Positions 37,204 through 47,500 of a stretch of 64,000 nt of DNA are shown here, in pieces (position 1 is the stretch's first letter; each line of letters starts with the position of its first letter). The stretch comes from Paenibacillus woosongensis (lineage in GTDB: Bacteria > Bacillota > Bacilli > Paenibacillales > Paenibacillaceae): contig NZ_WNZW01000002.1 in NCBI RefSeq assembly GCF_009725165.1, forward strand, positions 620,001 to 684,000. Reading direction: 5' to 3'. A program made the position numbers and the translations under genes. The notes beneath the pieces were generated by a model. That model did no database searches. It was given only the letters and a program-made list of their open reading frames with translations, and was not told where the DNA came from.

Positions 37204-38535
37204 CTATTTCAATTCTTGTTCAATTTGCGCTTGAGCTGCGTCTAGTGCTTCCTTTATATCTCTGCCGTCTTCAAATATTTCGTTCAAGGTAACTGTGCAA
37301 AGGACATTGTTGATCGTTGGCGTCGCGGAGGTCGATTTGATCAGCTGAATTTCGCCCTTGAGCTCATTCAGAACATCGAAAGGGTTGTTCTGGAAATATT
37401 GCACGAACTGGTTGTCTGGGTTGTGAGTAACGTCCTTCATCTCCCAGACGTCCATGTTGACCGGATCAAAGCCCAGCGTATTCCATATTTCCTTATTCGC
37501 ATCCAGCGATAATTTGGCGAAGGCCAGGAAGTCCTTGGCCAGCTGAATATCCTTGGCCGTCTTCGTCACGACGGTGCCCGTGCCTCCCCCGCCAACAGAG
37601 CGCGGCATCCCTTTCTCGATGACGGGGATTGGCGCGATTGCGATTTTACCGGATAAATCCTTCATATAGTTCGTATACCTCGACATTTGCCAAAGTGGCA
37701 TGAAAGCGGTGGCGTAATTGCCCGCATTGAATTCGCCATAGGCTTCCTCGGTATCCGGCTGCCCTCCGGCAATCGTCGATAGAACATTGCTGTCCTGCAA
37801 ATCCTTCAGAATGGTCAGGCCTTTGACCATTTGTTCCGAGTTTACAACGGGCTTGCCAGCCTCATCCGTGAAATCGCTGCCCTGCTGCGCAAGCAGCATC
37901 GAGGTCTGCCAGGTTGCGCTGGTATCGGCGGTAGCCATGTATTTGCCGGTGGCTTCGTAAACTTTGATTCCAGCCTGCTTGAAGTCTTCCCAGGTCTCGA
38001 TCGTCTTGTAGTCAACGTCAGCCTGCTCTAGAATTTCCGTATTATAGAACGCAACCGATGCGCCTACATGGGTAGGCACGCCGTAATTTTGGCCGTCCTT
38101 GCTGTACAGGTCGACCCTCGATTTCACGATCGTGTCGCGATACGGGTCAATCACGTCATTCAAAGGCACCAATTGGGGAGTCCCTGCCAGGAAGTCCGGG
38201 AACTTGCCCAGCTCAATATCCGCGATATCGGGAGCCCCAACCCCTGTTTGCACGGCGATCGATAGTTTATTATGCATGTCATCGTAAGGCATTACTGTCA
38301 CATTCAACTTGATTTGCCGATCCTGGTTGGCCTCGTTCCATTTGCCAAGCATCTTCTCAAAATGTTGACCGTGTAGCTCCACGAATGTCCAATAGGACAA
38401 TTCCGTTGCGCCTTCACCTGCTCCTCCGTCGAGAACCGAGGTCTCCCCTCCCGTGCTCTTAGTCGACTGCCCGCAACCGAACAATGCGAGCGTCATTGAC
38501 ATTGCGACAAACACAATAAACCATCTTTGCTTCAT
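37204..38535 (-). CDS. CUT1 sugar-binding lipoprotein of the second importer
   Basis: 443 residues, ATG behind AGGAGGTCAACA. Lipoprotein signal (lipobox LALFGC, Cys near 21), then family 1 solute-binding fold (ELSYWTFVELHGQHF, RSVGGGGTGTVVTKTA). It follows GH51 (38766-40295) by about 230 bases without an obvious terminator or strong promoter, so it may be co-transcribed from P2. Its ligand is probably an arabinose-containing oligosaccharide; this is inference from the neighbour and shared promoter. Confidence 0.9.
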   Translation of the reverse strand: MKQRWFIVFVAMSMTLALFGCGQSTKSTGGETSVLDGGAGEGATELSYWTFVELHGQHFEKMLGKWNEANQDRQIKLNVTVMPYDDMHNKLSIAVQTGVGAPDIADIELGKFPDFLAGTPQLVPLNDVIDPYRDTIVKSRVDLYSKDGQNYGVPTHVGASVAFYNTEILEQADVDYKTIETWEDFKQAGIKVYEATGKYMATADTSATWQTSMLLAQQGSDFTDEAGKPVVNSEQMVKGLTILKDLQDSNVLSTIAGGQPDTEEAYGEFNAGNYATAFMPLWQMSRYTNYMKDLSGKIAIAPIPVIEKGMPRSVGGGGTGTVVTKTAKDIQLAKDFLAFAKLSLDANKEIWNTLGFDPVNMDVWEMKDVTHNPDNQFVQYFQNNPFDVLNELKGEIQLIKSTSATPTINNVLCTVTLNEIFEDGRDIKEALDAAQAQIEQELK

Positions 38536-38765
38536 TGTTGACCTCCTTAAAATTTTCTTTTAAGTGCAGATCATAGAAGTTAAAATTGTGCATACCGGTT
38601 AAATCCGGCGGCTGTACGCTGCTGTGTCTTGGACTAGTTGTTCAGTTTAGGTAATGTTTAACTTAGCCCTATGAAAAGTTATGTGCTCATTTAGCTATGC
38701 GCTGTTCTTAGCTATGGACAGCTATGTGCTGGTATGTCTAGGCTGTAATTGGGTGATTGGCGCTG

Positions 38766-40431
<1,666 letters not shown>

Positions 40432-40711
40432 TATCTCTCGCTTCTATGCTTATTTGGGGCAATTTTAGTTCTTTTGCGGCCTTTGGACATCTATTAAATT
40501 TATATAAATATATAATATATATGCTGATATATTCATGTTTTTAATCATTTAAGGGCGCTTCTGTAAAAATCCAGGCGAATTATCACCGGTTGGAAATTAT
40601 TGGTTTAAATTTATTTGAACTAAAAGAGTGATGGCGGGATTAATTGGCGGTCTGAGGATAGTCGGTAACCTGGGGGCAGCGGCGGGCATGGCTGGTTGAG
40701 CTGGGCCCGGC

Positions 40712-40866
40712 TAGTAACTTGCATGCAGCGGGCTCGTGTGCCTATATCCGAACGCAGCGGGTCTGGCTTGACCTGTACTCGAATGCAGTGGGCAGGACGT
40801 GGCTTATACTCGAATGCAGTCGGTTGGGCGTAGCTTATACTCGAATGCAGTCGGTTGGACGAAGGC
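40712..40866. repeat. five-unit imperfect 31-bp tandem repeat
   Basis: Units start at 40712, 40743, 40774, 40805 and 40836. The last two are almost identical (TATACTCGAATGCAGTCGGT core); the first three are diverged but keep GCAG followed by YGGG. No spacers, so not a CRISPR array. Confidence 0.75.
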
Positions 40867-41050
40867 TAACGGACACAGAAGACGCTATTTCTCGCTTTTC
40901 GGCTAATTTGGCGGCCTAACGGACACAGGATAACTTATTTACTCAAAACCTATATTCTTTTAAGTCATTTTGGCACAATAGCGGAACCACGGTCCGTTAG
41001 CATACGGATTTGCGGCATTTTAGCAAAATAGCGGATCTAGGGACCGTTAC
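40866..41050. repeat. palindromic cluster of TAACGGACA repeats
   Basis: Two direct copies (CTAACGGACACAG at 40866 and 40916, each followed 15-20 bases on by TTATTT or CTATTT) and two inverted copies (AATAGCGG then GGTCCGTTAG at 40977-41000; AATAGCGG then GGACCGTTAC at 41027-41050). Together they can fold into a large hairpin. From memory, similar intergenic units are common in Paenibacillus genomes; this was not checked. Confidence 0.6.
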
Positions 41051-41187
41051 GTTTGCAGCAAAGCTTTACTTCATTCGAGCATAATGTGACTGAGGCGCAG
41101 CAGCCATCGACTGGCATGTAGGCTCGATGATGTGCTAGGTATCTTGTGAAACCCAAGTAGCCGACTTGCTCCAAAGCTCGTAAGTGC

Positions 41188-41310
41188 ACCAACTAATGTG
41201 CCTTTCCAACTAATGTACCTGTACCAACTGATGTGCTTGCTTGTACCAACTGATGTGCTTGCTTGTACCAACTGATGTGCTTGCTTGTACCAACTGATGT
41301 GCTTGCCGCC
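41188..41310. repeat. 22-bp tandem repeat
   Basis: Four near-perfect units (ACCAACTGATGTGCTTGCTT then GT) start at 41223, 41245, 41267 and 41289, with degenerate units to the left (ACCAACTAATGTGCC at 41188). The exactness points to recent slippage expansion. Confidence 0.85.
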
Positions 41311-41313
41311 CAC

Positions 41314-41349
41314 AAAACAAAAAGCCCTTGACCATTATGGTCAAGGGCT
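41314..41349 (-). terminator. intrinsic terminator of the 42-kb GH43 gene
   Basis: A perfect 11-bp stem (AGCCCTTGACC / GGTCAAGGGCT) with a five-base loop, followed on the minus strand by TTTTTGTTTTG. It lies 84 bases past the stop. Confidence 0.9.
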
Positions 41350-41432
41350 AGCAGCTTTACAAGCAACTAACGCGTTCGGTACAGCTCAGCTCGAACAATT
41401 CACAATAGCTCAATCGGCTCGAACGGTCATTT

Positions 41433-42938
41433 TCACTCCTTCGCTGTAATACGACTGCCCCACACCGCCTCACCTGCGCTGGATAAAGCAGTGAAGACCA
41501 TGACGTGCTGCAGCGATCCACCGTCCCATTGGCGCAAGAAAACGCCGCGGTATACGCTGCCCGAAAGGGTCAGTTCAAGCTCATGGTCGCCGGTAAAGCG
41601 CCATGTGCCTTCCTCGCTGCCGGTCACCTTGCCGTTGTCGTCCAGGCGGATGAGCGAAGATTCCTTGACCTCGGGCGTAATGTCCTTGCCGTGGCGGACG
41701 AACTTGTAATCGCCGGCAAGCTCCGCCGCATCATACGATCCGATCGTCTCGCCGCTATAGCGGTGAGGCGCCACGACTGGCCAGCCCTGCTCGTTCATAA
41801 ACATCTGATGCACGCGCACCTCATGCCTCTCCTCCAGATTCGGAAACCGGGTATGAAAAATCAAAAAATACCTGCCTGTCGCTTCATCATAATAAGCGGA
41901 ATTGTGTCCAGGCGACACATAAGCCGTACCCGCTGCCGGCGTCTCTCCCCCGGCAGAGCCAAATTCCACATTGCCCATCAGCTTCACGCCATAAGGGGCA
42001 ATCGCCTCATCATCAAAGAATGTGCCCGCAGGGCCGCCTACACGGGTCATGTCATTACCCTCGGCATCTTCAAACGGACCGTCCGGCGTTTTCGACCGTA
42101 CTACGCGAATGTTGTAGCCCCCGGTAGCGTCAAGCCCGCCGTATGACAGAAACAAGTAATAATAATCCGTATCCGGGCTGTACAGCATATAAGGGCCTTC
42201 GATGCGGCTATGGTTAGCCCCGAGGAGCTTCTTCCCGTAGCCCTGATCCGGATAAGGGAATCCGGTCTCCGGATCCATCTGCAGAATATAGATGCCCCCG
42301 GAATAAGAGCCGTACACCATCCACAGCTTCTCCTCTTTATCGAAAAAAACATGCGGATCCACGACGTTCGGATGGACTGTGGCATCGTATATCGTACCAT
42401 CCTCGCTCGGCTGCCCCCACATCCCTGACTTCAGTATAATGCCCAGGTTCTTGTACGGCCCCTCGACCTGATCCGCCACCGCCACGCCCATAGCCGATAA
42501 AGGGGAATCCCCCTTGCAGGCGTTGTAGTACATGTAAAAACGTCCATCCGGCAATTGAATGACATCCGGCGCCCAAAGCGTATTACTCTGCGCCCATTCC
42601 AGCGTTTCCGCCAGCTCGCTTGTCACGTTCGGAATCAATGGATTTCCGTCATGCACCCCTGAAGCGATCTCCGTCCAATTCATGAAATCCGTTGTCTTTG
42701 CCGCAGCCAAATGGGAACCAAAGACATAATAAGTATCGTCCACCTTGATGACGGATGGATCATGAACGGATGCATTTTTGAATTTCGGCACCTCTTCTGC
42801 CGCAGCTTGCTTTCCCGTCTCCGCCTGCACTTTTCCGCCTCCCTCAGCAGCCCCCCTGGGCAAACCGGTCGCAGCCTGCCCGCTGCAAGAAGCCAGCAGC
42901 AGCATGACTGTCCATCCGATGGCTATTTTAAGCTTCAA
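41433..42938 (-). CDS. lipoprotein GH43 endo-arabinanase (two-domain)
   Basis: About 501 residues from the TTG at 42938, six bases after GGGAGGG; the upstream ATGs fall in or before that site. The TTG start gives a standard lipoprotein signal (basic start, lipobox LLASC). The GH43 propeller has ASVHDPSVIK (base Asp), NVVDPHVFFD (Asp) and RIEGPYMLYS (Glu). The C-terminal beta domain (AGDYKFVRHG, AVWGSR) is the same type as in the SLH-anchored enzyme at 22983, and the two catalytic domains are clear paralogues. Transcribed alone from promoter module P3 and closed by a strong terminator. Confidence 0.9.
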   Translation of the reverse strand: MKLKIAIGWTVMLLLASCSGQAATGLPRGAAEGGGKVQAETGKQAAAEEVPKFKNASVHDPSVIKVDDTYYVFGSHLAAAKTTDFMNWTEIASGVHDGNPLIPNVTSELAETLEWAQSNTLWAPDVIQLPDGRFYMYYNACKGDSPLSAMGVAVADQVEGPYKNLGIILKSGMWGQPSEDGTIYDATVHPNVVDPHVFFDKEEKLWMVYGSYSGGIYILQMDPETGFPYPDQGYGKKLLGANHSRIEGPYMLYSPDTDYYYLFLSYGGLDATGGYNIRVVRSKTPDGPFEDAEGNDMTRVGGPAGTFFDDEAIAPYGVKLMGNVEFGSAGGETPAAGTAYVSPGHNSAYYDEATGRYFLIFHTRFPNLEERHEVRVHQMFMNEQGWPVVAPHRYSGETIGSYDAAELAGDYKFVRHGKDITPEVKESSLIRLDDNGKVTGSEEGTWRFTGDHELELTLSGSVYRGVFLRQWDGGSLQHVMVFTALSSAGEAVWGSRITAKE

Positions 42939-43026
42939 TGGTAACCCTCCCATAGATTGTAACACGATTTATTCGCCAGATCTCCGCTATGATTGTACTC
43001 ACATATCTCCTCCAGCTTCACATCTC

Positions 43027-43148
43027 GTTTCAAATAAACATAAACTCATTTTGCCATTTTTAAATGAATTCGCTTACAGCTATAAAATAGCATACAGTTT
43101 CCCTACAGTAAACATATCTATATAAATCTTTTTATGTTTTATTGAATT
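43027..43148 (-). promoter_or_regulatory. promoter module P3 (lipoprotein GH43 gene)
   Basis: Reading leftwards: element ending CATAAAAAG (43128-43148); 15 bp; -35 TTTACT (43107-43112); 17 bp; -10 TATTTT (43084-43089); cre TGTAAGCGAATTCA (43065-43078); 17 bp; inverted element (43027-43047, plus strand GTTTCAAATAAACATAAAC). All spacings equal those of P1 and P2. Confidence 0.78.
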
Positions 43149-43307
43149 GTATCTCTTTATTTTTAATATAAGCTTATCAATATAAAGAATCATTCGAAAA
43201 TCGCTTTGTTGCTTACTGCATATCCTTTATATAAGTATAAAATGATGATAATTTAAATTGGAAGCAATTGTTTTATATTACATTAATATTACATTATTTA
43301 ATTAATT

Positions 43308-43361
43308 GCTTTCATTTTCAGTTTTGTTGGTTTATAATTATTTGAAACAAACGAAAATGAA
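43308..43361 (+). promoter_or_regulatory. promoter and palindromic operator of the ArsR-type regulator
   Basis: TATAAT (43333-43338) with a weak -35 TTTCAT 17 bases upstream. The arms TTTCATTTTCAGTTTTGTT and AACAAACGAAAATGAAA form a near-perfect inverted repeat around the -10 box. The core TTTATAATTATTTGAAAC (43331-43348) is the same 21-bp element that flanks P1-P3. This suggests autoregulation. Confidence 0.6.
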
Positions 43362-43391
43362 ATCAACTTTTTTCGGAGGCTGGTACGGTAG

Positions 43392-44393
43392 ATGATCTAC
43401 ATTAAAGATCTAATGAGCGGGATTGACATTTTCAAGGCTCTAGGCTCAGAGATTCGAATTCAAATTCTGGAGCTGCTGGCAAACAATCAATCCTTGAACC
43501 TGAATGATCTGGCTAACAAGCTCAATCTAAGCAATGGCGCCATCACGATGCATATTCGGAAGCTCGAGGAAAGCGGGCTTATTGAAATCAATACGACGGT
43601 AGGCAAGCACGGAATCCAGAAAATTTGTTACTTGAACAAAGACAAATTAATGGTCGATCTTCGCAGCAAGGATGTGGAAAATTTATATGAGGTGGAAATC
43701 CAAGTAGGACATTACAGCGACTACCAGGCGGTTCCTACCTGTGGACTGGCGACGAAGGACAGCATTATCGGCGATTTTGACGACCCGCGCTATTTCGCGG
43801 ATCCGCAGCGGATCGACTCGGAAATTATTTGGCTCGCCGACGGATTCCTGGAATACCGGATTCCTAACTATTTGAAGCCGAACCAGACGTTCCGCGAAAT
43901 CCAGTTCTCCATGGAGCTGAGCTCGGAGGCGCCCGGCTTCAATGACAACTATCCGTCCGACATTTACTTCTATATCAATGGCATCGAAATCGGCTACTGG
44001 ACGAGTCCGGGAGATTTCGGCGATGCCCGGGGAACCTTCAACCCCGACTGGTGGCCGCCTCATTTGAACCAGTACGGCATGCTTAAACTCATCCGCATCA
44101 ACCACGAAGGCAGCTTCATAGACGGATGCCGGATTTCGGATGTCACCATCGATCAGATCAAACTGGACTACAAGAGCGAGCTGACCTTCAGAATCGCGGT
44201 TACCGATAAACCCGTGAACAAAAGAGGCTTAACGATCTACGGCAAGCATTTCGGCAACTATAGCCAAGACCTGCTCGCCCGGGTGCTCTATGATGTTCAT
44301 GAGGTCCATGAGGCCGAGGATAAAGCATCCTCAAGACCCAGCAAGGATAGCAAGCACACCAACCCGACGGTGCAGGCTGCAGCTCAGGAATAA
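43392..44393 (+). CDS. ArsR-type winged-helix regulator with large C-terminal domain
   Basis: 333 residues; the ATG follows GGAGGC by about 11 bases. Residues about 8-85 form an ArsR/HTH winged helix (ALGSEIRIQILELLANNQ, NLSNGAITMHIRKLEESG). No ArsR metal-binding Cys motif is seen. The remaining ~230 residues (about 95-305) form a beta-rich domain with many Trp/Tyr/Gly (WLADGFLEYRIPNYL, INGIEIGYWTSPGDFGD, NPDWWPPHLNQYG), which looks more like a carbohydrate-binding jelly roll than a known ArsR sensor; its family is not recognised with certainty. The position between P3 and the sugar-sensing genes, and its own copy of the shared element, make it the likely specific regulator of the arabinan genes. 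Confidence 0.8.
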   Translation: MIYIKDLMSGIDIFKALGSEIRIQILELLANNQSLNLNDLANKLNLSNGAITMHIRKLEESGLIEINTTVGKHGIQKICYLNKDKLMVDLRSKDVENLYEVEIQVGHYSDYQAVPTCGLATKDSIIGDFDDPRYFADPQRIDSEIIWLADGFLEYRIPNYLKPNQTFREIQFSMELSSEAPGFNDNYPSDIYFYINGIEIGYWTSPGDFGDARGTFNPDWWPPHLNQYGMLKLIRINHEGSFIDGCRISDVTIDQIKLDYKSELTFRIAVTDKPVNKRGLTIYGKHFGNYSQDLLARVLYDVHEVHEAEDKASSRPSKDSKHTNPTVQAAAQE

Positions 44394-44598
44394 GCAAGTA
44401 AGCTCATCGGATCGGCCACAATAGGATACAGTAATCAGCCGAAGGCTGTCTTTAGGTGCGGAAGCAATGTTCTGCATAAGAGACGGCCTTTTGCCCGTTC
44501 AGGTCTTTAAGGCCAGATGCTGCTCGGGAAAAGGATATATTTCAGCAGCGATTCATAGTATGATGTGTCCAAGCTCTGTCTTTGAAAGGGGTTTCAAT

Positions 44599-45597
44599 AT
44601 GAAAAAGATATGGATCGTCTATTTGCTCCTGATCGGCTTTTTTCTGCTGTACGTACTGGACTACAGATCCCAAAGCCACTTGAACGAACAGTGGAAAAGC
44701 GCAGGATTGCGGGGCGAAATCGATGAAAAATACGTGATGGTCACCTTTCAAATGGGGATCGATTACTGGAAAAGCAGCCTAAAGGGCTTCGAGGACGCTG
44801 CCCAGGCGCTGAATGTATCCGTCGAATACCGCGGCTCCACGCAGCGCGATGTCCATGAGCAGATTACGGTGCTGGAGCAAATTATCGCCAAGAAGCCGGC
44901 GGGCATTGCGATTTCGGCCATTCATCCCGCTGATTTGACGGAGACGATAGGCAAAGCAGTGGACGCGGGAATTCCCGTCGTCCTGTTCGACTCCGATGCG
45001 CCCGGAAGCAAAGCCTATTCCTTCCTCGGCACGAATAATTATTCCGCAGGCATTAAAGCTGCCCATCAAATGGCGGAGCTGACGAACGGCCGCGGCCAAG
45101 TCGCGGTCGTCACCACGCCCAACCAGCAGAACCATCAGGATAGGACCGACGGATTCCTGGCTACAATCCAGAACGATTATCCCGAAATGAAGGTCGTCGC
45201 TGTGAAAAACGGCAAAGGGGATCAGATTTACTCCCGGCAGTCGGCCGAGGAAATATTGCGGGATTACCCGGATATCGCCGGTATTTTTGCGACGGAAGCG
45301 AACGGCGGCATCGGAGTTGCGGAGGCGGTACGGGAAATCGGCGGGAGCCAGCGGCCGAAAATTATCAGCTTCGATACCGACAAGGGCACGCTGGATCTCG
45401 TTAAAAGCGGGGATATCTCCGCAACGATGGCCCAGGGCACCTGGAATATGGGCTATTGGTCGCTGCAATTCCTTTTCTCGCTCGGACATGATCTGAACAC
45501 CGCGCAAATTCCGGGTACGCCGCCCGTTCCCGAGCAGGTGGATACCGGAATCACGGTAGTGACGCGGCAAAACGTGGATGATTACTATGCGAAATAA
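44599..45597 (+). CDS. AraP-like extracellular sugar-binding sensor protein
   Basis: 332 residues from the ATG at 44599, behind AAAGGGG; the frame is open upstream but without a start site. An uncleaved-looking N-terminal membrane anchor (IWIVYLLLIGFFLLYVL) lacks a lipobox Cys. The rest is a type-1 periplasmic sugar-binding fold (Peripla_BP_4) with TFQMGIDYWKSSLKGF, AISAIHPADL, VVLFDSDAPGS and EANGGIGVAEAVREIGG. The kinase gene starts inside its last codons (ATG at 45578 or 45587). The order binding protein-kinase-YesN regulator matches AraP-AraS-AraT of Geobacillus stearothermophilus, which sense extracellular L-arabinose. Geobacillus AraP is a lipoprotein, whereas this one seems membrane-anchored. 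Confidence 0.85.
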   Translation: MKKIWIVYLLLIGFFLLYVLDYRSQSHLNEQWKSAGLRGEIDEKYVMVTFQMGIDYWKSSLKGFEDAAQALNVSVEYRGSTQRDVHEQITVLEQIIAKKPAGIAISAIHPADLTETIGKAVDAGIPVVLFDSDAPGSKAYSFLGTNNYSAGIKAAHQMAELTNGRGQVAVVTTPNQQNHQDRTDGFLATIQNDYPEMKVVAVKNGKGDQIYSRQSAEEILRDYPDIAGIFATEANGGIGVAEAVREIGGSQRPKIISFDTDKGTLDLVKSGDISATMAQGTWNMGYWSLQFLFSLGHDLNTAQIPGTPPVPEQVDTGITVVTRQNVDDYYAK

Positions 45598-47500
45598 GTT
45601 TACGTCGGCGGGGGTGCGTCATTTGTCATTCAACAATTTACCGATCCGCTACAAGCTGATTATCCACTTTCTGCTCATCAGCATCCTTCCGTCTATTGGG
45701 CTCGGTTTCCTGATTCACTGGACCGTCGACCGCGTTCTGGATCGCCAGGTTACGAATAACACCCTGCAGCTGATCGGCAAGGTGAATGAATCTCTGGAGA
45801 CATATGTAGAAAATTTGCAGAATATGACCTTCCTGATCGCTTTTAATCCGGATGTTCAGCGTTTCCTGGAGCCTGATAGCAAGAGCGAACCAGCGCCGGC
45901 GCCCGCCTCCGAGGAGGATCAGTACGATATCCGCAAATTTCTGCAAGGCTTTACGACTCTCCATTCAGAGGTAGCCGGCATTATGATCGTGAACAGCAGC
46001 GGCGAATATATCAGCAACGAAATGTATGCGCGGACGGAGAGCGACTTAACCCGTGAATCGTGGTATCAGGAGGCCGTGCGCAATAAGGGGATATTCAAAA
46101 TTGTCGGTCATCCGAATGAGCGCAATGTCACCAATCATGTCAATTACAAAAACAGTGAAGTGGTGTCGGCTGTCCGAGCCATTCTCGATCCCGATACGCA
46201 GCAGGTGAAAGGCGTCGTCCTCATCGATTTGAAGCTGAGAGTCATCGCAGAGACGGCGCAGGACGTCCGGCTCGGCAAAACCGGTTACCTCACGGTGATC
46301 GATAGCAGCGGCGATCTCATCTATGCTCCTCCCGATCCGTACATTGAGCATATCCCGCTAGATTGGCTGAATAAGGACGGCTCGGGGACGTATTCCCATC
46401 AAGCCGACGGACGGAAGCTGCAGTTGATCTACCGCGTATCCCCGTTTACCAACTGGACGACGGTCGGCGTCTTCAGCACCGAGGATTCCATCTCGGAAAT
46501 GCGGGAAATCCGCTTCTATGTCGTCAGCTTCGTATTCGTGGTCTGTCTGCTTGGCATGACGGCCTCCTTCTACCTGGCCCATTCCATCTCCAGGCCGATC
46601 GGGCAGCTGATGTCCTTCATGCAGAAGGCTCAATCCGGCGACTTGACGATCCGCTACTGGGGCGATCGCTCGGATGAGGTCGGGCTCCTCGGCCGCCGCT
46701 TCAACGAAATGCTGCTGCAAATCAACCGGCTCATTTCCTTGACGGAACGGCAGGAGCGGCAGAAGCGCGAGGCCGAGCTCAGCAGCCTGCAGGCCCATAT
46801 TAAGCCGCATTTTCTATACAACACGCTGGACACCATCCACTGGATGGCCCGCCGCAAGGATGCCGTGGATATCGCCGAAATGGCGGAATCGCTGTCGAAG
46901 CTGTTCCGGATCGGGCTGAGCAAAGGCAATGTTATTATTCCGTTATCCGATGAAATCGAGCATATTCGCAGCTATTTGCAAATCCAGCATGTCCGTTATC
47001 AGAACAAGCTGGATTATGAGCTGAAGGTCGATCCGGCCGTGCAGGATTTCAGTGTGTTGAAGCTCATTCTTCAACCCATCGTAGAGAATGCGATTTATCA
47101 CGGGATCAAAGAGCGCCGGGGTCCGGGACATATTGAGGTGGAAGCGATGGAACGAGAAGGAAACCTGGTAATTACGATTCGCGACAATGGCAAGGGAATG
47201 TCGGAACGGCAGCTGTTGGAGCTCCGCCGGGCGATTGAACAAGCAGCAAGCGCAGAGGAGGAGCCTGGCTCCGATCAGGCTTCCATCGGGAACTGGGCCA
47301 ACGCGCCAGCTGGAGAAGCCGCAAAAACGGCTGGAGAAACGAAGGGTTACGGCATTTTGAACGTACAAGCCCGGCTGCGGCTTACCTTCGGCGAAAAATA
47401 CGGCCTTCACCTGGACAGCGTTCTGGGCGAAGGAACAACGGTAACGGTAATGCACCCGCTGCTGCGGGACAATGATTTTCACAATGGAGTTGATCGCTGA
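45578..47500 (+). CDS. AraS-like YesM-type sensor histidine kinase
   Basis: 640 residues if started at 45578; an ATG at 45587 and a TTG at 45623 (behind GGGGGTG) are alternatives, all overlapping or near the end of the upstream gene. Order: membrane segment about 27-48, Cache-like sensor region about 50-305, membrane segment about 312-334, HAMP about 335-390, PF06580 His_kinase with His near 411 (QAHIKPHFLYNTLDTI), and HATPase with QPIVENAIYHG and RDNGKGM. An Ala/Glu/Gly-rich stretch of about 30 residues is inserted before GYGILNVQARL. It probably receives the signal from the adjacent binding protein and phosphorylates the regulator encoded next. Confidence 0.92.
   Translation: MITMRNKFTSAGVRHLSFNNLPIRYKLIIHFLLISILPSIGLGFLIHWTVDRVLDRQVTNNTLQLIGKVNESLETYVENLQNMTFLIAFNPDVQRFLEPDSKSEPAPAPASEEDQYDIRKFLQGFTTLHSEVAGIMIVNSSGEYISNEMYARTESDLTRESWYQEAVRNKGIFKIVGHPNERNVTNHVNYKNSEVVSAVRAILDPDTQQVKGVVLIDLKLRVIAETAQDVRLGKTGYLTVIDSSGDLIYAPPDPYIEHIPLDWLNKDGSGTYSHQADGRKLQLIYRVSPFTNWTTVGVFSTEDSISEMREIRFYVVSFVFVVCLLGMTASFYLAHSISRPIGQLMSFMQKAQSGDLTIRYWGDRSDEVGLLGRRFNEMLLQINRLISLTERQERQKREAELSSLQAHIKPHFLYNTLDTIHWMARRKDAVDIAEMAESLSKLFRIGLSKGNVIIPLSDEIEHIRSYLQIQHVRYQNKLDYELKVDPAVQDFSVLKLILQPIVENAIYHGIKERRGPGHIEVEAMEREGNLVITIRDNGKGMSERQLLELRRAIEQAASAEEEPGSDQASIGNWANAPAGEAAKTAGETKGYGILNVQARLRLTFGEKYGLHLDSVLGEGTTVTVMHPLLRDNDFHNGVDR

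Larger units (their letters stand above)
42939..43391. other. 450-base control region between the GH43 gene and the ArsR-type regulator
   Basis: Carries promoter module P3 (43027-43148, leftward) and the regulator's own promoter and palindrome (43308-43361, rightward). The middle (43150-43300) is AT-rich without a recognised gene. Confidence 0.65.

Noticed and set aside
38570..38640. Terminator or riboswitch between GH51 and the second binding-protein gene
   Set aside because: ACCGGTTAAATCCGG can form only a short stem with no T run, and no riboswitch pattern is seen.
40712..40866. CRISPR array
   Set aside because: The 31-bp units are directly adjacent without spacers and no cas genes are present.
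41071..41313. 80-codon open frame on the minus strand
   Set aside because: Its N-terminal half is just the 22-bp tandem repeat translated; no ribosome binding site.
42210..42428. Plus-strand open frames inside the 42-kb GH43 gene
   Set aside because: Antisense shadows; the GH43 catalytic motifs run through the minus-strand frame.
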